Positions 8,095 through 15,040 of a stretch of 45,741 bases of DNA are shown one piece after another. The stretch spans positions 1-45,741 of the forward strand of contig MEPB01000081.1 in assembly GCA_001769385.1 (NCBI GenBank). Direction: 5' to 3'. Below the pieces are notes generated by a model. The model was not told where the DNA came from. It was given only the letters and a program-made list of their open reading frames with translations, and searched no databases. The DNA comes from Bacteroidetes bacterium RIFCSPLOWO2_12_FULL_35_15. GTDB lineage: Bacteria; Bacteroidota; Bacteroidia; 2-12-FULL-35-15. A program made the position numbers and the translations under genes. Each line of letters starts with the position of its first letter. Position 1 is the stretch's first letter.

Positions 8095-8877
8095 TTAAAC
8101 TTGACGATTTAAAAGGGTTTGATATTGTTGAACTATATTATAAAATATAAGCGTTTCTGATGCATTAAGAGGAGTGCAAAAAGCAGATAGTGCATAATTC
8201 CTGTTGGAATAAAAAGAAGCTACATTGTTATTATTTAAAGCTCCTATATAATAATTGAAATTTGAAGTATTACCCGACCCGCTCCCGGACGTTCCAATAC
8301 TTATTCCATTTTTATAGACGATTTGGTTTGAATCCGAATTACAAGAAAATAAACCAAGGCTATCGGAAATCCCAACAGTTACATTACCCCCATTATGCAC
8401 GTAATAAAGGCTGTTTGCTGCGTTTTTCAGAAATACCCTCGACTGAACTGAGCTAGTGGAATATGAGCCAATATCGACCTGAGATAATGCGTTATTTGTT
8501 CTTGAATAAATTTCTAAATTCAATGGGCCGGAACCATACTCAATAAATGGATTAAAACCAGTATTTGCATATTGCGAAGTTCCATTAAAAGTAACACCGT
8601 TGCCATCCTGAGTAGGCGAATTAATAAATGTTAGCTGAAACTTTGACGTGTCCATTATATTAAAAGAGTGCTTAGTTGCATCACCGCCAACAAAAGGGTG
8701 CAATGCTTTTATTTTTGATAGCAAGCCATTTTTTCTAAGGTTAACACATAAATAATCAATGGCTATTATCTGCGCGGAATTTGTTATTCCGGTAGCAGAT
8801 AAAAATAGTTTTGTGAGCGGGTCCAGTCCGCTGGGAATATTAAATAAAAGTTTTCTATTTAAAATTGTATTCATCAT
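8095..8877 (-). CDS. LamG/ConA-like spike or receptor-binding candidate
   Basis: A 260-aa protein with two parts. The N-terminal ~75 residues (LTKLFLSATGITNSAQIIAI, ALHPFVGGDATKHSFN) resemble the leader of many Bacteroidota phage fibre/appendage proteins. The C-terminal ~180 residues are Asn/Ser-rich and look like a concanavalin-type beta sandwich (GVTFNGTSQYANTGFNP, YYIGALNNNN). It is probably the distal carbohydrate- or receptor-binding spike of the virion. It starts at ATG 8877, with another ATG at the next codon, 5 nt after the previous gene's stop. Confidence 0.65.
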   Translation of the reverse strand: MMNTILNRKLLFNIPSGLDPLTKLFLSATGITNSAQIIAIDYLCVNLRKNGLLSKIKALHPFVGGDATKHSFNIMDTSKFQLTFINSPTQDGNGVTFNGTSQYANTGFNPFIEYGSGPLNLEIYSRTNNALSQVDIGSYSTSSVQSRVFLKNAANSLYYVHNGGNVTVGISDSLGLFSCNSDSNQIVYKNGISIGTSGSGSGNTSNFNYYIGALNNNNVASFYSNRNYALSAFCTPLNASETLIFYNIVQQYQTLLNRQV

Positions 8878-8882
8878 TATTT

Positions 8883-9749
8883 TTAATCTTGCAAAAAGCC
8901 GAATGTTACAAATAAACTTGTTGCATTTGCGCCAAAAGTAGGAGTACCCCCGGCAACAATTACCGCATATAAATCAGTACTTCCACTTGGAGTATAAACC
9001 CTTCCTAGCCCCGAAATTGGAGCGCAAGCCTTTGTATCAATACTTATATAATCGGATGCTGAAATATTTATAATTCCAATCTGTTTTGAAAAATCAGCTC
9101 CATACGCAAATGCAGCATTGTCAGCAGTTGTGGCATTAACCGGATTGCTGTCAAATAATAATATTGAAAATGGCTGTTTTTGGTTATTAGCATCTTTTAC
9201 ATGTAAGCTCTGTAATAGTGTTTGCAAATTCGCAACTCTTGCAGCCATGGCCAATGTTAATACACCCCCAATACAATCACCTATTGAATACGCTACTGCC
9301 GTTGTATTGATTGCAGGCGTAATGTTTTTCGAATGGCCTCCTACGCTACCTAAATGACTTTCGGTGGCTTGTGGGGTTACGGGAATTGAACTTTGGTCGC
9401 TTGCTATTACAACCGGGGAACTATTGGCCATTGTGGCCTGTGAAGTTCCCGGGTGATTCTGATTTAAAGTATATATATGATTGTATATATTGTTTAAGTG
9501 GTTGATAATTGTTGCATCGTTATTTAACTGGCCCGCTTGATTTGTTGCAGTTGAAAAATCTCTATCAGCAATTGATTGAACAGCAATTTTAATAAGTAAT
9601 TGAGTATCTTCTAAGTTTAATTTAGAAACATCTCCTCCTCCTCCTGTGGCAAGTACAGACGTTATTAATTTATATAATAAAATATCTGTTTTTGTCCATG
9701 TATCGTTTGGAACTGGAAGCGATTCTGAAAGTTGTTCGTATAAATCCAT
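8883..9749 (-). CDS. Virion appendage/spike protein
   Basis: A 288-aa protein. The N-terminal helix (MDLYEQLSESLPVPNDTWTKTD) is followed by a Ser/Thr/Asn-rich linker. The C-terminal domain has a pattern I recall from phage structural proteins of unknown function (SIPVTPQATESHLGSVGG, ILLFDSNP, TADNAAFAYG, DLYAVIVAGGTPTFG). Residues of that domain recur in appendage proteins of many tailed and tailless phages. It starts in a TAATG overlap with the frame that extends the glucosaminidase, and lies directly upstream of the LamG-like spike candidate. A penton-base or spike-stem role is plausible. Confidence 0.65.
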   Translation of the reverse strand: MDLYEQLSESLPVPNDTWTKTDILLYKLITSVLATGGGGDVSKLNLEDTQLLIKIAVQSIADRDFSTATNQAGQLNNDATIINHLNNIYNHIYTLNQNHPGTSQATMANSSPVVIASDQSSIPVTPQATESHLGSVGGHSKNITPAINTTAVAYSIGDCIGGVLTLAMAARVANLQTLLQSLHVKDANNQKQPFSILLFDSNPVNATTADNAAFAYGADFSKQIGIINISASDYISIDTKACAPISGLGRVYTPSGSTDLYAVIVAGGTPTFGANATSLFVTFGFLQD

Positions 9750-9843
9750 TATGCGTTTGGTTTAGTATTATCAATGAAATAAATCAAAAGAACCGTCAGG
9801 ATAAGCCCAGCGGTTAAAATTATTAGCAATCGCTTTTTTTTTT
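9749..9843 (-). other. A10 slippery run and out-of-frame membrane-helix extension
   Basis: The glucosaminidase reading frame ends GKKKSDC-stop just after a run of ten A (T10 at 9834-9843 on plus). One extra A, or a -1 shift there, opens a frame that continues without stop through KRLLIILTAGLIL and TVLLIYFIDNTKPNA. It ends in a TAATG overlap with the next gene at 9749. The extension is a textbook single membrane helix. Either the run is miscounted in the assembly or slippage makes a membrane-anchored form. Alternatively, a TTG start just after the run would give a free 27-aa membrane peptide. Confidence 0.6.
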
Positions 9844-10317
9844 ACCCTGATCTCTCAGTATTTGCGGTCCCAATATTTTAGAGAAAAAATCAGCGTTATC
9901 CCTTACGGCTTTTTCGTATGCCGGACGGTTATCACCATTTGTTTCTGAAATATATGGGCTATATGCTATTGCTTTCGCATAAGCTGGAGTATCGAAAGAA
10001 ACTTTTTCAGCATCATTGTAATTATTGCTTGACGTAATTAAACGTGCAAAGTCGCTAATACTGTCTTGTGCAGATGGATAAACACGAAACCATAAACCGC
10101 TTGCTGTGCTTTGATTTTTTTCACCTTTCCAATAAGCATTTGGTTTACCAGCTGCTATAACGCCAAAGAAATTTCTTCTGATTCTTGCACCATAACTATC
10201 ACCCCAACCGCTTTCATGTGCTGCTTGTGCTAAAATGACAACAGGATTAAGATTATATTTTTCTCCAGCTTCTTTTGCCAAAGGATAATATTTGTTTGCA
10301 AAATCTATCTTATTCAT
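9823..10317 (-). CDS. Glucosaminidase (GH73-like) peptidoglycan hydrolase
   Basis: Cleaves glycan strands of peptidoglycan, for cell lysis or genome entry. The 164-aa protein is a single glucosaminidase domain with the motif LAQAAHESGWGDS (catalytic Glu35 by family pattern), then NFFGVIAAG, YWKGEKN, FRVYPSAQDSISDFARLI and YAKAIAYSPY. All are typical of Bacteroidota GH73-like enzymes. It has no signal peptide, consistent with holin-dependent release or virion packaging. Its start overlaps the stop of the 54-aa membrane protein (TAATG). The reading frame ends at a ten-A run after which a shifted frame encodes a membrane helix (see 9749-9843). Confidence 0.9.
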   Translation of the reverse strand: MNKIDFANKYYPLAKEAGEKYNLNPVVILAQAAHESGWGDSYGARIRRNFFGVIAAGKPNAYWKGEKNQSTASGLWFRVYPSAQDSISDFARLITSSNNYNDAEKVSFDTPAYAKAIAYSPYISETNGDNRPAYEKAVRDNADFFSKILGPQILRDQGKKKSDC

Positions 10318-10481
10318 TATTGAATATTTTTAACTATTTTCCAAACAAGAATTAATATTACGCCTGTGATTACTACACCTACGCACATGTTAATTATTGA
10401 TTGAGTTTCGATATTTACCTTCACCTCAGGCAGTTCACCGTCTGAAAGATTTTTAATTAATGGGGAATCTAAAAAGCTCAT
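10317..10481 (-). CDS. Small single-pass membrane protein, 54 aa
   Basis: ORF read directly from the gap between genes. ATG at 10481 is 3 nt after the stop of the 134-aa gene, and its TAA overlaps the ATG of the glucosaminidase (TAATG). The protein starts MSFLDSPLIKNLSDG and has one hydrophobic helix (about residues 28-48, containing GVVITGVILILVW) before a short basic end. Fits the pattern of small virion-membrane proteins in this operon. No family recognised. Confidence 0.75.
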   Translation of the reverse strand: MSFLDSPLIKNLSDGELPEVKVNIETQSIINMCVGVVITGVILILVWKIVKNIQ

Positions 10482-10484
10482 TTC

Positions 10485-10889
10485 TTATTTTATTAGTACT
10501 TTATTTTTAGCTACTACCAACCCTTTTCCTATTGAATAAAAAGCACTTCCGGCAAGTGTTGTATATCCGGTTATTACTCCGATAAACTCTCCTTTATTTT
10601 TTGTTCTGTATGTAGTTGCATCTGCCTTAAATAATACTTTTACACCGTCAGAATTGGCGTAAACACTTTTTCCAATTTCGGAATTTCCGTATGTGTTATT
10701 TGAATCACTATTATTTGTTTGTGTTGGAGGTTTAGCGATTATTACAACTTCATCTTTTTTCGGCTCTTCGTCTTTTTTAGAAAACAAGGCTTTTATATCA
10801 TCCTTAAACAAATAAATTAAAAGTGCAACTATCAAAATTCCAACAATTGAAATAACTAAGGTTTTATTTTTACTCAAAAAATCTTTCAT
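10485..10889 (-). CDS. Membrane-anchored protein with C-terminal beta domain
   Basis: A 134-aa protein with an N-terminal single membrane helix (about residues 10-27, LVISIVGILIVALLIYLF), a charged Asp/Glu/Lys linker with a proline-containing stretch, and a C-terminal ~65-residue region rich in beta-formers (VLFKADATTYRTKNKGEFIGVITGY). The C-terminal part resembles an SH3-like fold in spacing but no family is certain. The N-in, C-out layout suggests a virion membrane protein contacting the capsid or cell wall. It begins 1 nt from the stop of the preceding gene. Confidence 0.75.
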   Translation of the reverse strand: MKDFLSKNKTLVISIVGILIVALLIYLFKDDIKALFSKKDEEPKKDEVVIIAKPPTQTNNSDSNNTYGNSEIGKSVYANSDGVKVLFKADATTYRTKNKGEFIGVITGYTTLAGSAFYSIGKGLVVAKNKVLIK

Positions 10890-10890
10890 T

Positions 10891-11322
10891 TTATGATAAG
10901 TTTAGTTGGTCGAAACGATTGTTTAAATCTTCCACAGTATTAGAAGTGAAGTCAGTGTATTTTTCTGAATTAATCCATTCCCTTAATGTTCCATCTCCAT
11001 CAGCAAAATAAAGCTGATTGAATGCGCTGTAAACAGCGGTAAACATATCTCCGGTTGGTAATGCAAGAAGTTTACTAAATACCGCATCCTTTGTACCTGA
11101 AAGGGTAAACAACCCGTCCATTACCTGATGCAATTCTTTTGCAAGTGGTTTCGGGTCCCATCCCGCAGGAATTCCATTCCCTCCATTTGGATAATGAACC
11201 TCAGGGCCATTTGCTTTTAGCTTCCCGGCACGTTTGCCCCAAAAGTAAATTACCAGTATAATCACCAATGCGATGATTATACCGATAGCTACATTTTTAT
11301 ATTTTCCAAAAATATCAAACAT
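10891..11322 (-). CDS. Membrane-anchored structural candidate, 143 aa
   Basis: Start set at ATG 11322 (MFDIFGKYKN), 19 nt after the previous stop. A longer in-frame reading to 11400 would overlap that gene by about 60 nt and begins with an unlikely sequence. One hydrophobic helix (about residues 11-29, VAIGIIIALVIILVIYFW) precedes a soluble domain (DPKPLAKELHQVMDGLF, TGDMFTAVYSAFNQLYFAD). The soluble part looks helical, like small tail/baseplate-type assembly factors. I recall similar sequences in Bacteroidota phages but can name no family. Confidence 0.75.
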   Translation of the reverse strand: MFDIFGKYKNVAIGIIIALVIILVIYFWGKRAGKLKANGPEVHYPNGGNGIPAGWDPKPLAKELHQVMDGLFTLSGTKDAVFSKLLALPTGDMFTAVYSAFNQLYFADGDGTLREWINSEKYTDFTSNTVEDLNNRFDQLNLS

Positions 11323-11341
11323 GTTAATTTGTTTTTTTGTG

Positions 11342-12259
11342 TTAAGCGGTTTGTTTTTTCTTAGGCTTAAATGCAAGCCATAAACCAACACAAACCACAA
11401 CAGCTACAACTCCAGCGATCACGTAAAATGTCCCGGCTTTTATTCCCATGATAAGTTTATCACCTTCAGCATTACGGCTACCATCTTGTGAACCACCTTC
11501 TGAACCCTCTTCGCCTTCTACGCTTTTCCCTCTGATCTGGCCAACAGTATCACCTACTTGCTTAAGGCCTTCCATAGCTTTACCAAATATGTCATTTCCT
11601 GATCCGGAATCATCCCCGCCCTGAGATTTAATTAATTTAGCCTCTGAACGTTTGTCGCGTGCAGCTGCTTTTGAATTCGCTTTGGTATTTTTACGAGTGT
11701 TTTTATCGGCTTTTTTTGTGGCTTTAGCTGCACGTTTGGCTTCACGTCTTGCTTTTCCTTTGCCTTTAAAATTATCATCGTCATCATCATCATCATCATC
11801 GCCAAGAAACGAATATTCGTATTCGTCTAATTCATTATCTAAATTTTCATTCATGATTTTTAAAATTTTTAATGCGTTATTATTATTATTAATTCCGTAA
11901 TCGTATTCAGCTGCTCTTTCCAATTGCAACTCCAGCCTTTTTCGTTGGTCGTAATTTTCAAGTGGTAAAACTTTACTTATTGCAAATACACTTTGTTTGG
12001 GGCTTCTACCGCTTTCTAAATACAATTCAGATGCGTATTGGTCAGCTTCAAACTCACTATGTGTTTGCAAGTTTATATGTCCAGCCTCATGTGCTATTAC
12101 ATAAAAACGCTGGTCATTATTTAACTTTTTCCAGTACAAAGGATTCACTTTTATAATCCTTGTTCTCAGATTACAGTTTGCAGGCGTTTCTCCTATTTCA
12201 TCAGAAAAAACAACCTTTGCAACTCCTTTGGGAATTGCGAAATTTAACTTAACCAACAT
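11342..12259 (-). CDS. HEAGH metallopeptidase fused to acidic/basic linker and C-terminal TM
   Basis: A 305-aa protein with three parts. Residues 1-120 hold a zincin motif HEAGH (57-61) and a candidate third ligand in EFEAD (69-73), as in small gluzincin-type peptidases. The middle has a run of nine Asp (154-162), encoded by a GAT/GAC microsatellite, then a Lys/Ala/Arg-rich tract and an acidic Gly/Ser tract. Residues about 276-298 form one membrane helix with a basic end. An internal ATG at 11854 (residue 136) could start the non-peptidase half separately. Its place among membrane virion proteins suggests a virion-associated peptidase, for maturation or cell entry. It overlaps the gene upstream by 11 nt. 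Confidence 0.75.
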   Translation of the reverse strand: MLVKLNFAIPKGVAKVVFSDEIGETPANCNLRTRIIKVNPLYWKKLNNDQRFYVIAHEAGHINLQTHSEFEADQYASELYLESGRSPKQSVFAISKVLPLENYDQRKRLELQLERAAEYDYGINNNNNALKILKIMNENLDNELDEYEYSFLGDDDDDDDDDNFKGKGKARREAKRAAKATKKADKNTRKNTKANSKAAARDKRSEAKLIKSQGGDDSGSGNDIFGKAMEGLKQVGDTVGQIRGKSVEGEEGSEGGSQDGSRNAEGDKLIMGIKAGTFYVIAGVVAVVVCVGLWLAFKPKKKQTA

Positions 12260-12572
12260 TTTTTTTCCTTGTTACAAATACAATCACTACCAATACAATT
12301 ATTAAGGCTATGCCCATAACTAAAAAAGGAGTGTTGTCTTTTATTACTTCGGGTTTTGAAAAGAACGATGTTTTTGTTTTGTCAAGATCACCTGAAAAAT
12401 TCACGTTTCCGATATTCCAAAATGAATCAGAAAATTCACCGCCTTTTAAATAAAGAGCGTCCCAAACATTTTGTATCGTAATAGGCAAATCAATGCCATA
12501 CAATTGAAATAATCGGGCTACACGTTCACGGTGTAGTCCGATTATTCTTTGTATGTGGAATCTTTTTTTCAT
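12249..12572 (-). CDS. C-tail-anchored small membrane protein
   Basis: A 107-aa protein with a basic N-terminus (MKKRFHIQRIIGLHRERVAR), a soluble middle (WDALYLKGGEFSDSFWNIG) and a C-terminal membrane helix (about residues 84-101, VMGIALIIVLVVIVFV) ending in RKKN. It lies 2 nt downstream of the capsid candidate and overlaps the HEAGH gene by 11 nt. In the operon context it is probably a membrane protein lying under the capsid shell. No family recognised. Confidence 0.75.
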   Translation of the reverse strand: MKKRFHIQRIIGLHRERVARLFQLYGIDLPITIQNVWDALYLKGGEFSDSFWNIGNVNFSGDLDKTKTSFFSKPEVIKDNTPFLVMGIALIIVLVVIVFVTRKKNVG

Positions 12573-12574
12573 TA

Positions 12575-13327
12575 TTAAGACATACGTCTACGAGCGCTCA
12601 ACAAACGACTTGCGTTTGCCAATGCTTTTTTACGTTTCTTTGGAAGCGCACCTGCTTGGTTATTGATTGCACCCATTTTGAAAGTTACTTGAAGAGATAC
12701 ACCTGTTACAGCTACCGTTTCAGTTCCTCCGATTGGCAATAAGATAATCGCCTGGTCATCCATTTGGAAATCAGGAAATACTTCTTGTACCGGAATGGTA
12801 ATTTTCTTTGATTGAATTTGGTACTGATCTAAATAATCGTTTAAATCCAAATACTTTGTTTCCGCTGGGAAGAAAGGATTTGCTTTAATGATTGTTACTT
12901 TTTCTTTCCAGGCTTCATCAGAATTTGATTGAATTACAATTTCCATTACAGCGGTTGCGTTTTTTCTAACGAAACGTTGTAAGTGAGCAATTGTTAATTT
13001 TGGGTTTGAAGCAACTGCGGTAACGATTGCAGCATCTGCCCCGGCAAGAGTACCGTCTGTCAATAATGCGTCAACGGTTTCGCCTGAATAAGTTGCAACG
13101 GTTGCAGCTGTTGGAAAATCACCGCAAGCAATCGCAATAACTTTTTTAGCTGCTGTAACGTTAGTTAATTTGAATCCGAAACGTAAATCGGAATGTTTCT
13201 CGGTTAAGAATGATCTTGCACCACCTGAGAAAGAAAGTGTATCATCGTTGTCACCAACGTAAGAACTTTCATCGCTACCAACATAATTCAATTCTTCTGC
13301 CAATTTTTCTGCTTTTTCTGTGTTCAT
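12575..13327 (-). CDS. Major capsid protein candidate (double jelly-roll, inferred)
   Basis: 250 aa from ATG 13327 (MNTEKAEKLAEEL). An in-frame TTG at 13393 would add 22 basic residues but overlap the gene upstream by 17 nt. The N-terminus is followed by a Ser/Gly stretch (TLSFSGGARSFLTEKHSDL), then alternating beta-rich segments (FGFKLTNV, KKVIAIACG, AVMEIVIQSNSD, KITIPVQEVFP, IILLPIGG, VSLQVTFKMG). The C-terminus is very basic (KKRKKALANASRLLSARRR). Size is close to the 269-residue PM2 capsid protein. It is the largest beta-rich protein near the start of the late operon, surrounded by small membrane proteins. Capsid role is an inference from size, composition and context. Confidence 0.6.
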   Translation of the reverse strand: MNTEKAEKLAEELNYVGSDESSYVGDNDDTLSFSGGARSFLTEKHSDLRFGFKLTNVTAAKKVIAIACGDFPTAATVATYSGETVDALLTDGTLAGADAAIVTAVASNPKLTIAHLQRFVRKNATAVMEIVIQSNSDEAWKEKVTIIKANPFFPAETKYLDLNDYLDQYQIQSKKITIPVQEVFPDFQMDDQAIILLPIGGTETVAVTGVSLQVTFKMGAINNQAGALPKKRKKALANASRLLSARRRMS

Positions 13328-13376
13328 TTTTTTTGCGTATCGCGCCCGATTTTTTTTAAATGTGTAATTGTTTTTT

Positions 13377-13538
13377 TTATTTTTTACCGCCAAATAAAGT
13401 TGGCTTTACTTTTCCGGTTATTCCGCTACCGTCTGCGTTTTCGATGTTATGCGAAAGTGTAAAGTGTGCGATTGTTGCAACTGCAAGAATCATCACAAAC
13501 ACAATTGCAAAATCCATAAATGTTAATGATGGTTTCAT
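13377..13538 (-). CDS. Small membrane protein, 53 aa, first gene of the late operon
   Basis: ORF read from the region between the composite repeat and the capsid candidate. ATG at 13538, 53 codons, TAA at 13377-13379. One hydrophobic helix (about residues 7-27, FMDFAIVFVMILAVATIAHF) is followed by a polar, Gly/Lys-rich tail (NADGSGITGK, LFGGKK). It is the first gene after the 13598-13665 repeat and ends 49 nt before the capsid candidate's ATG. Presumably a virion membrane protein; no family recognised. Confidence 0.75.
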   Translation of the reverse strand: MKPSLTFMDFAIVFVMILAVATIAHFTLSHNIENADGSGITGKVKPTLFGGKK

Positions 13539-13597
13539 TTTTTTGTTTTTGTTAATGGTTAATAATTATTTATCGGGTACAAATATTAGAAGCCACC

Positions 13598-13665
13598 AAA
13601 CAACGGTTGACGTTAAATGAAGTGAAGTGAAACGAAATGAAGTGAATAGAAATGAATAGAAATTA
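13598..13665. promoter_or_regulatory. Composite repeat copy 1: ACGGTTGACGTTAAA plus GAARYGAA iterations
   Basis: Intergenic region before the late operon. A core AACGGTTGACGTTAAA, with partly palindromic AACG...CGTT on the opposite strand, is followed by a purine-rich tract of repeated GAAGTGAA, GAAACGAA and GAAATGAA-like units. The same order occurs at 19175-19230 (18 of 20 bases identical in the core). The region must also hold the late promoter. Candidate functions are an activator site, iterons or a packaging signal. Confidence 0.6.
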
Positions 13666-13676
13666 AATGCAATGAA

Positions 13677-13699
13677 AAACCCGCTTTATTGTGGCGGGT
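13677..13699 (-). terminator. Terminator of the middle operon
   Basis: On the minus strand GACCCGCC-ACAATAAA-GCGGGT is followed by T residues. The hairpin overlaps the last codons and stop of the small HTH gene, and separates the ATPase operon from the late structural operon. Confidence 0.75.
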
Positions 13700-13874
13700 C
13701 TATTTTAGAAAAGATAATTTTCACTTGCTTGGGCGTGTAACATTTGCCTTTTAGTTCTCCGATTTCACCTTCAAATGGCTTTATCCAAGAAACAAAACAA
13801 CTTCTTGAAACTCCATACAATTGAATTAGTTGAAATTGAGTATATGCCTTTACAGGTGTTTCGGGCTTATCCAT
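13686..13874 (-). CDS. Small helix-turn-helix protein, 62 aa
   Basis: A compact protein whose core FQLIQLYGVSRSCFVSWI has the spacing of a MerR/excisionase-like winged helix-turn-helix, followed by KCYTPKQVKIIFSKI. This resembles the short DNA-binding proteins common in Bacteroidota mobile elements. It overlaps the ATPase gene end by 8 nt and is the last gene of the middle operon, just before the late operon's upstream region. That position suits a late-gene activator or an excisionase-like protein. Neither is shown. Confidence 0.7.
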   Translation of the reverse strand: MDKPETPVKAYTQFQLIQLYGVSRSCFVSWIKPFEGEIGELKGKCYTPKQVKIIFSKIDPPQ

Positions 13875-14436
13875 TTACTTTGGTTTTAAATAATTTCTTT
13901 TTGTAATCATTCGTGTCTAACAATACCAATTTATGAACCTCTGTTAATTGCTCTAAATATGGTGCATCTTTTTTTGTGAACCTACTTTCAGGTGTGTCAT
14001 TTGTTTTGAATACTACATAAGCATCGCAACGCCTTGACAAGTCCAAGGCAACCCAAGCCCAACAGTGATACATAAAAACGAAATCGCAATTTTGTTGTTT
14101 TGCATTAATAATAAAACTTAACATTGGCTTAGTAAATCGGTAGCCTGTGTATTTAAAACAGTCCTCTAAAACGATCAAAGCATTCCAGACATATTTAGAT
14201 ATTGCTGCAAACGCTTCCTGTGAATCGGTATGAATTAAACGGTAAATACCGCTTTTCCAGTATGGTAATTGTGCTATTGTAATTTTAGGAACATCGCGAT
14301 AAGAAGGGTGATCGAAGTCATCATAAATAAGAACTTTCATTCCTTTTTTTATGTATAACAACATAAGTCTTTTTAACTCAGTTGTTTTACCTGTTCCGGC
14401 TCCTCCTACATACGCTGTTACCTTATTAAATGCCAT
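13867..14436 (-). CDS. P-loop ATPase, probable genome-packaging (A32/FtsK/Zot-like)
   Basis: A 189-aa single-domain NTPase. Walker A is GGAGTGKTT (residues 11-19) and Walker B ALIVLED (86-92). They are followed by a conserved-looking polar strand NCDFVFMYHCWAWVALDLSRRCDAY with a candidate arginine finger, then a VVFKT strand. Order and size fit the HerA/FtsK-type packaging ATPases of membrane-containing tailless viruses, and also Zot-like ATPases of filamentous phages. The capsid-candidate and membrane-protein context favours the former. No terminase-type nuclease domain is present. It overlaps the 198-aa gene by 1 nt and the HTH gene by 8 nt. Confidence 0.78.
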   Translation of the reverse strand: MAFNKVTAYVGGAGTGKTTELKRLMLLYIKKGMKVLIYDDFDHPSYRDVPKITIAQLPYWKSGIYRLIHTDSQEAFAAISKYVWNALIVLEDCFKYTGYRFTKPMLSFIINAKQQNCDFVFMYHCWAWVALDLSRRCDAYVVFKTNDTPESRFTKKDAPYLEQLTEVHKLVLLDTNDYKKKLFKTKVNG

Positions 14437-15032
14437 TAGTCAAACATTATAGTTGCTACACGTTTACCAATTTTGTCAATGAATGCACCAGCTAATAATA
14501 AGTTAGGAGAAACGGCTTTTCCAGTTACTTTGTAATACTCTGCAAGTATTTCCTTCATTTCATCTTTTTCAACAGCATTAAAAGGAATAGTTTCCCCTGT
14601 CTTTTCATATTTTGCAAAAGATTTATTGAAGCGTTTTTTTAAACTAACCTCTTCCGGTGTTAATTTGTCATCAGGCAAATCCTCTACACGGTCAACAATT
14701 TCAATTTGATCTTCTGTAAATTTTTTCTCAAATTTTTTATTGAGTATGATATTTAAAATAGTTCGTTGCATTAAATCAACAACGCCAATGGTAACAGTTG
14801 CGGAGGCCTCCGCTTCAATCTGTGTAATTTTCTTTACAATTGATTCCGTTTTTACTTCTTGCTTTACAGGCTGCTTAGTTTGAACAATTACCTGCTCTTC
14901 GCTTGCTTTTTTTGTATCGAAATCATTCCCCCATTCCGATATTGTTTTTTCCGCAGTCGTTTCTATTACAGGGGTTTTTTGTTCGGTGTCCGAACCAAAA
15001 AAGTCATTTATTTCGTTTTCGTCTGAATCCAT
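14436..15032 (-). CDS. Acidic protein upstream of the ATPase, unknown
   Basis: A 198-aa protein with an acidic disordered N-terminal half (MDSDENEINDFFGSD) and a helical C-terminal half (DLMQRTILNIILNKKF, KEILAEYYKVTGKAVSP, LLAGAFIDKIGKRVATIMFD). No membrane segment or known family. It overlaps the ATPase start by 1 nt, so it is strictly coupled to it. Possible packaging adaptor or scaffold; inference from position only. Confidence 0.72.
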   Translation of the reverse strand: MDSDENEINDFFGSDTEQKTPVIETTAEKTISEWGNDFDTKKASEEQVIVQTKQPVKQEVKTESIVKKITQIEAEASATVTIGVVDLMQRTILNIILNKKFEKKFTEDQIEIVDRVEDLPDDKLTPEEVSLKKRFNKSFAKYEKTGETIPFNAVEKDEMKEILAEYYKVTGKAVSPNLLLAGAFIDKIGKRVATIMFD

Positions 15033-15040
15033 TTTTTATA

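Noticed and set aside
10891-11400. Longer start at 11400 for the 143-aa membrane protein
   Set aside because: It would overlap the HEAGH gene by about 60 nt and adds an unlikely N-terminus; ATG 11322 lies just after the preceding stop.
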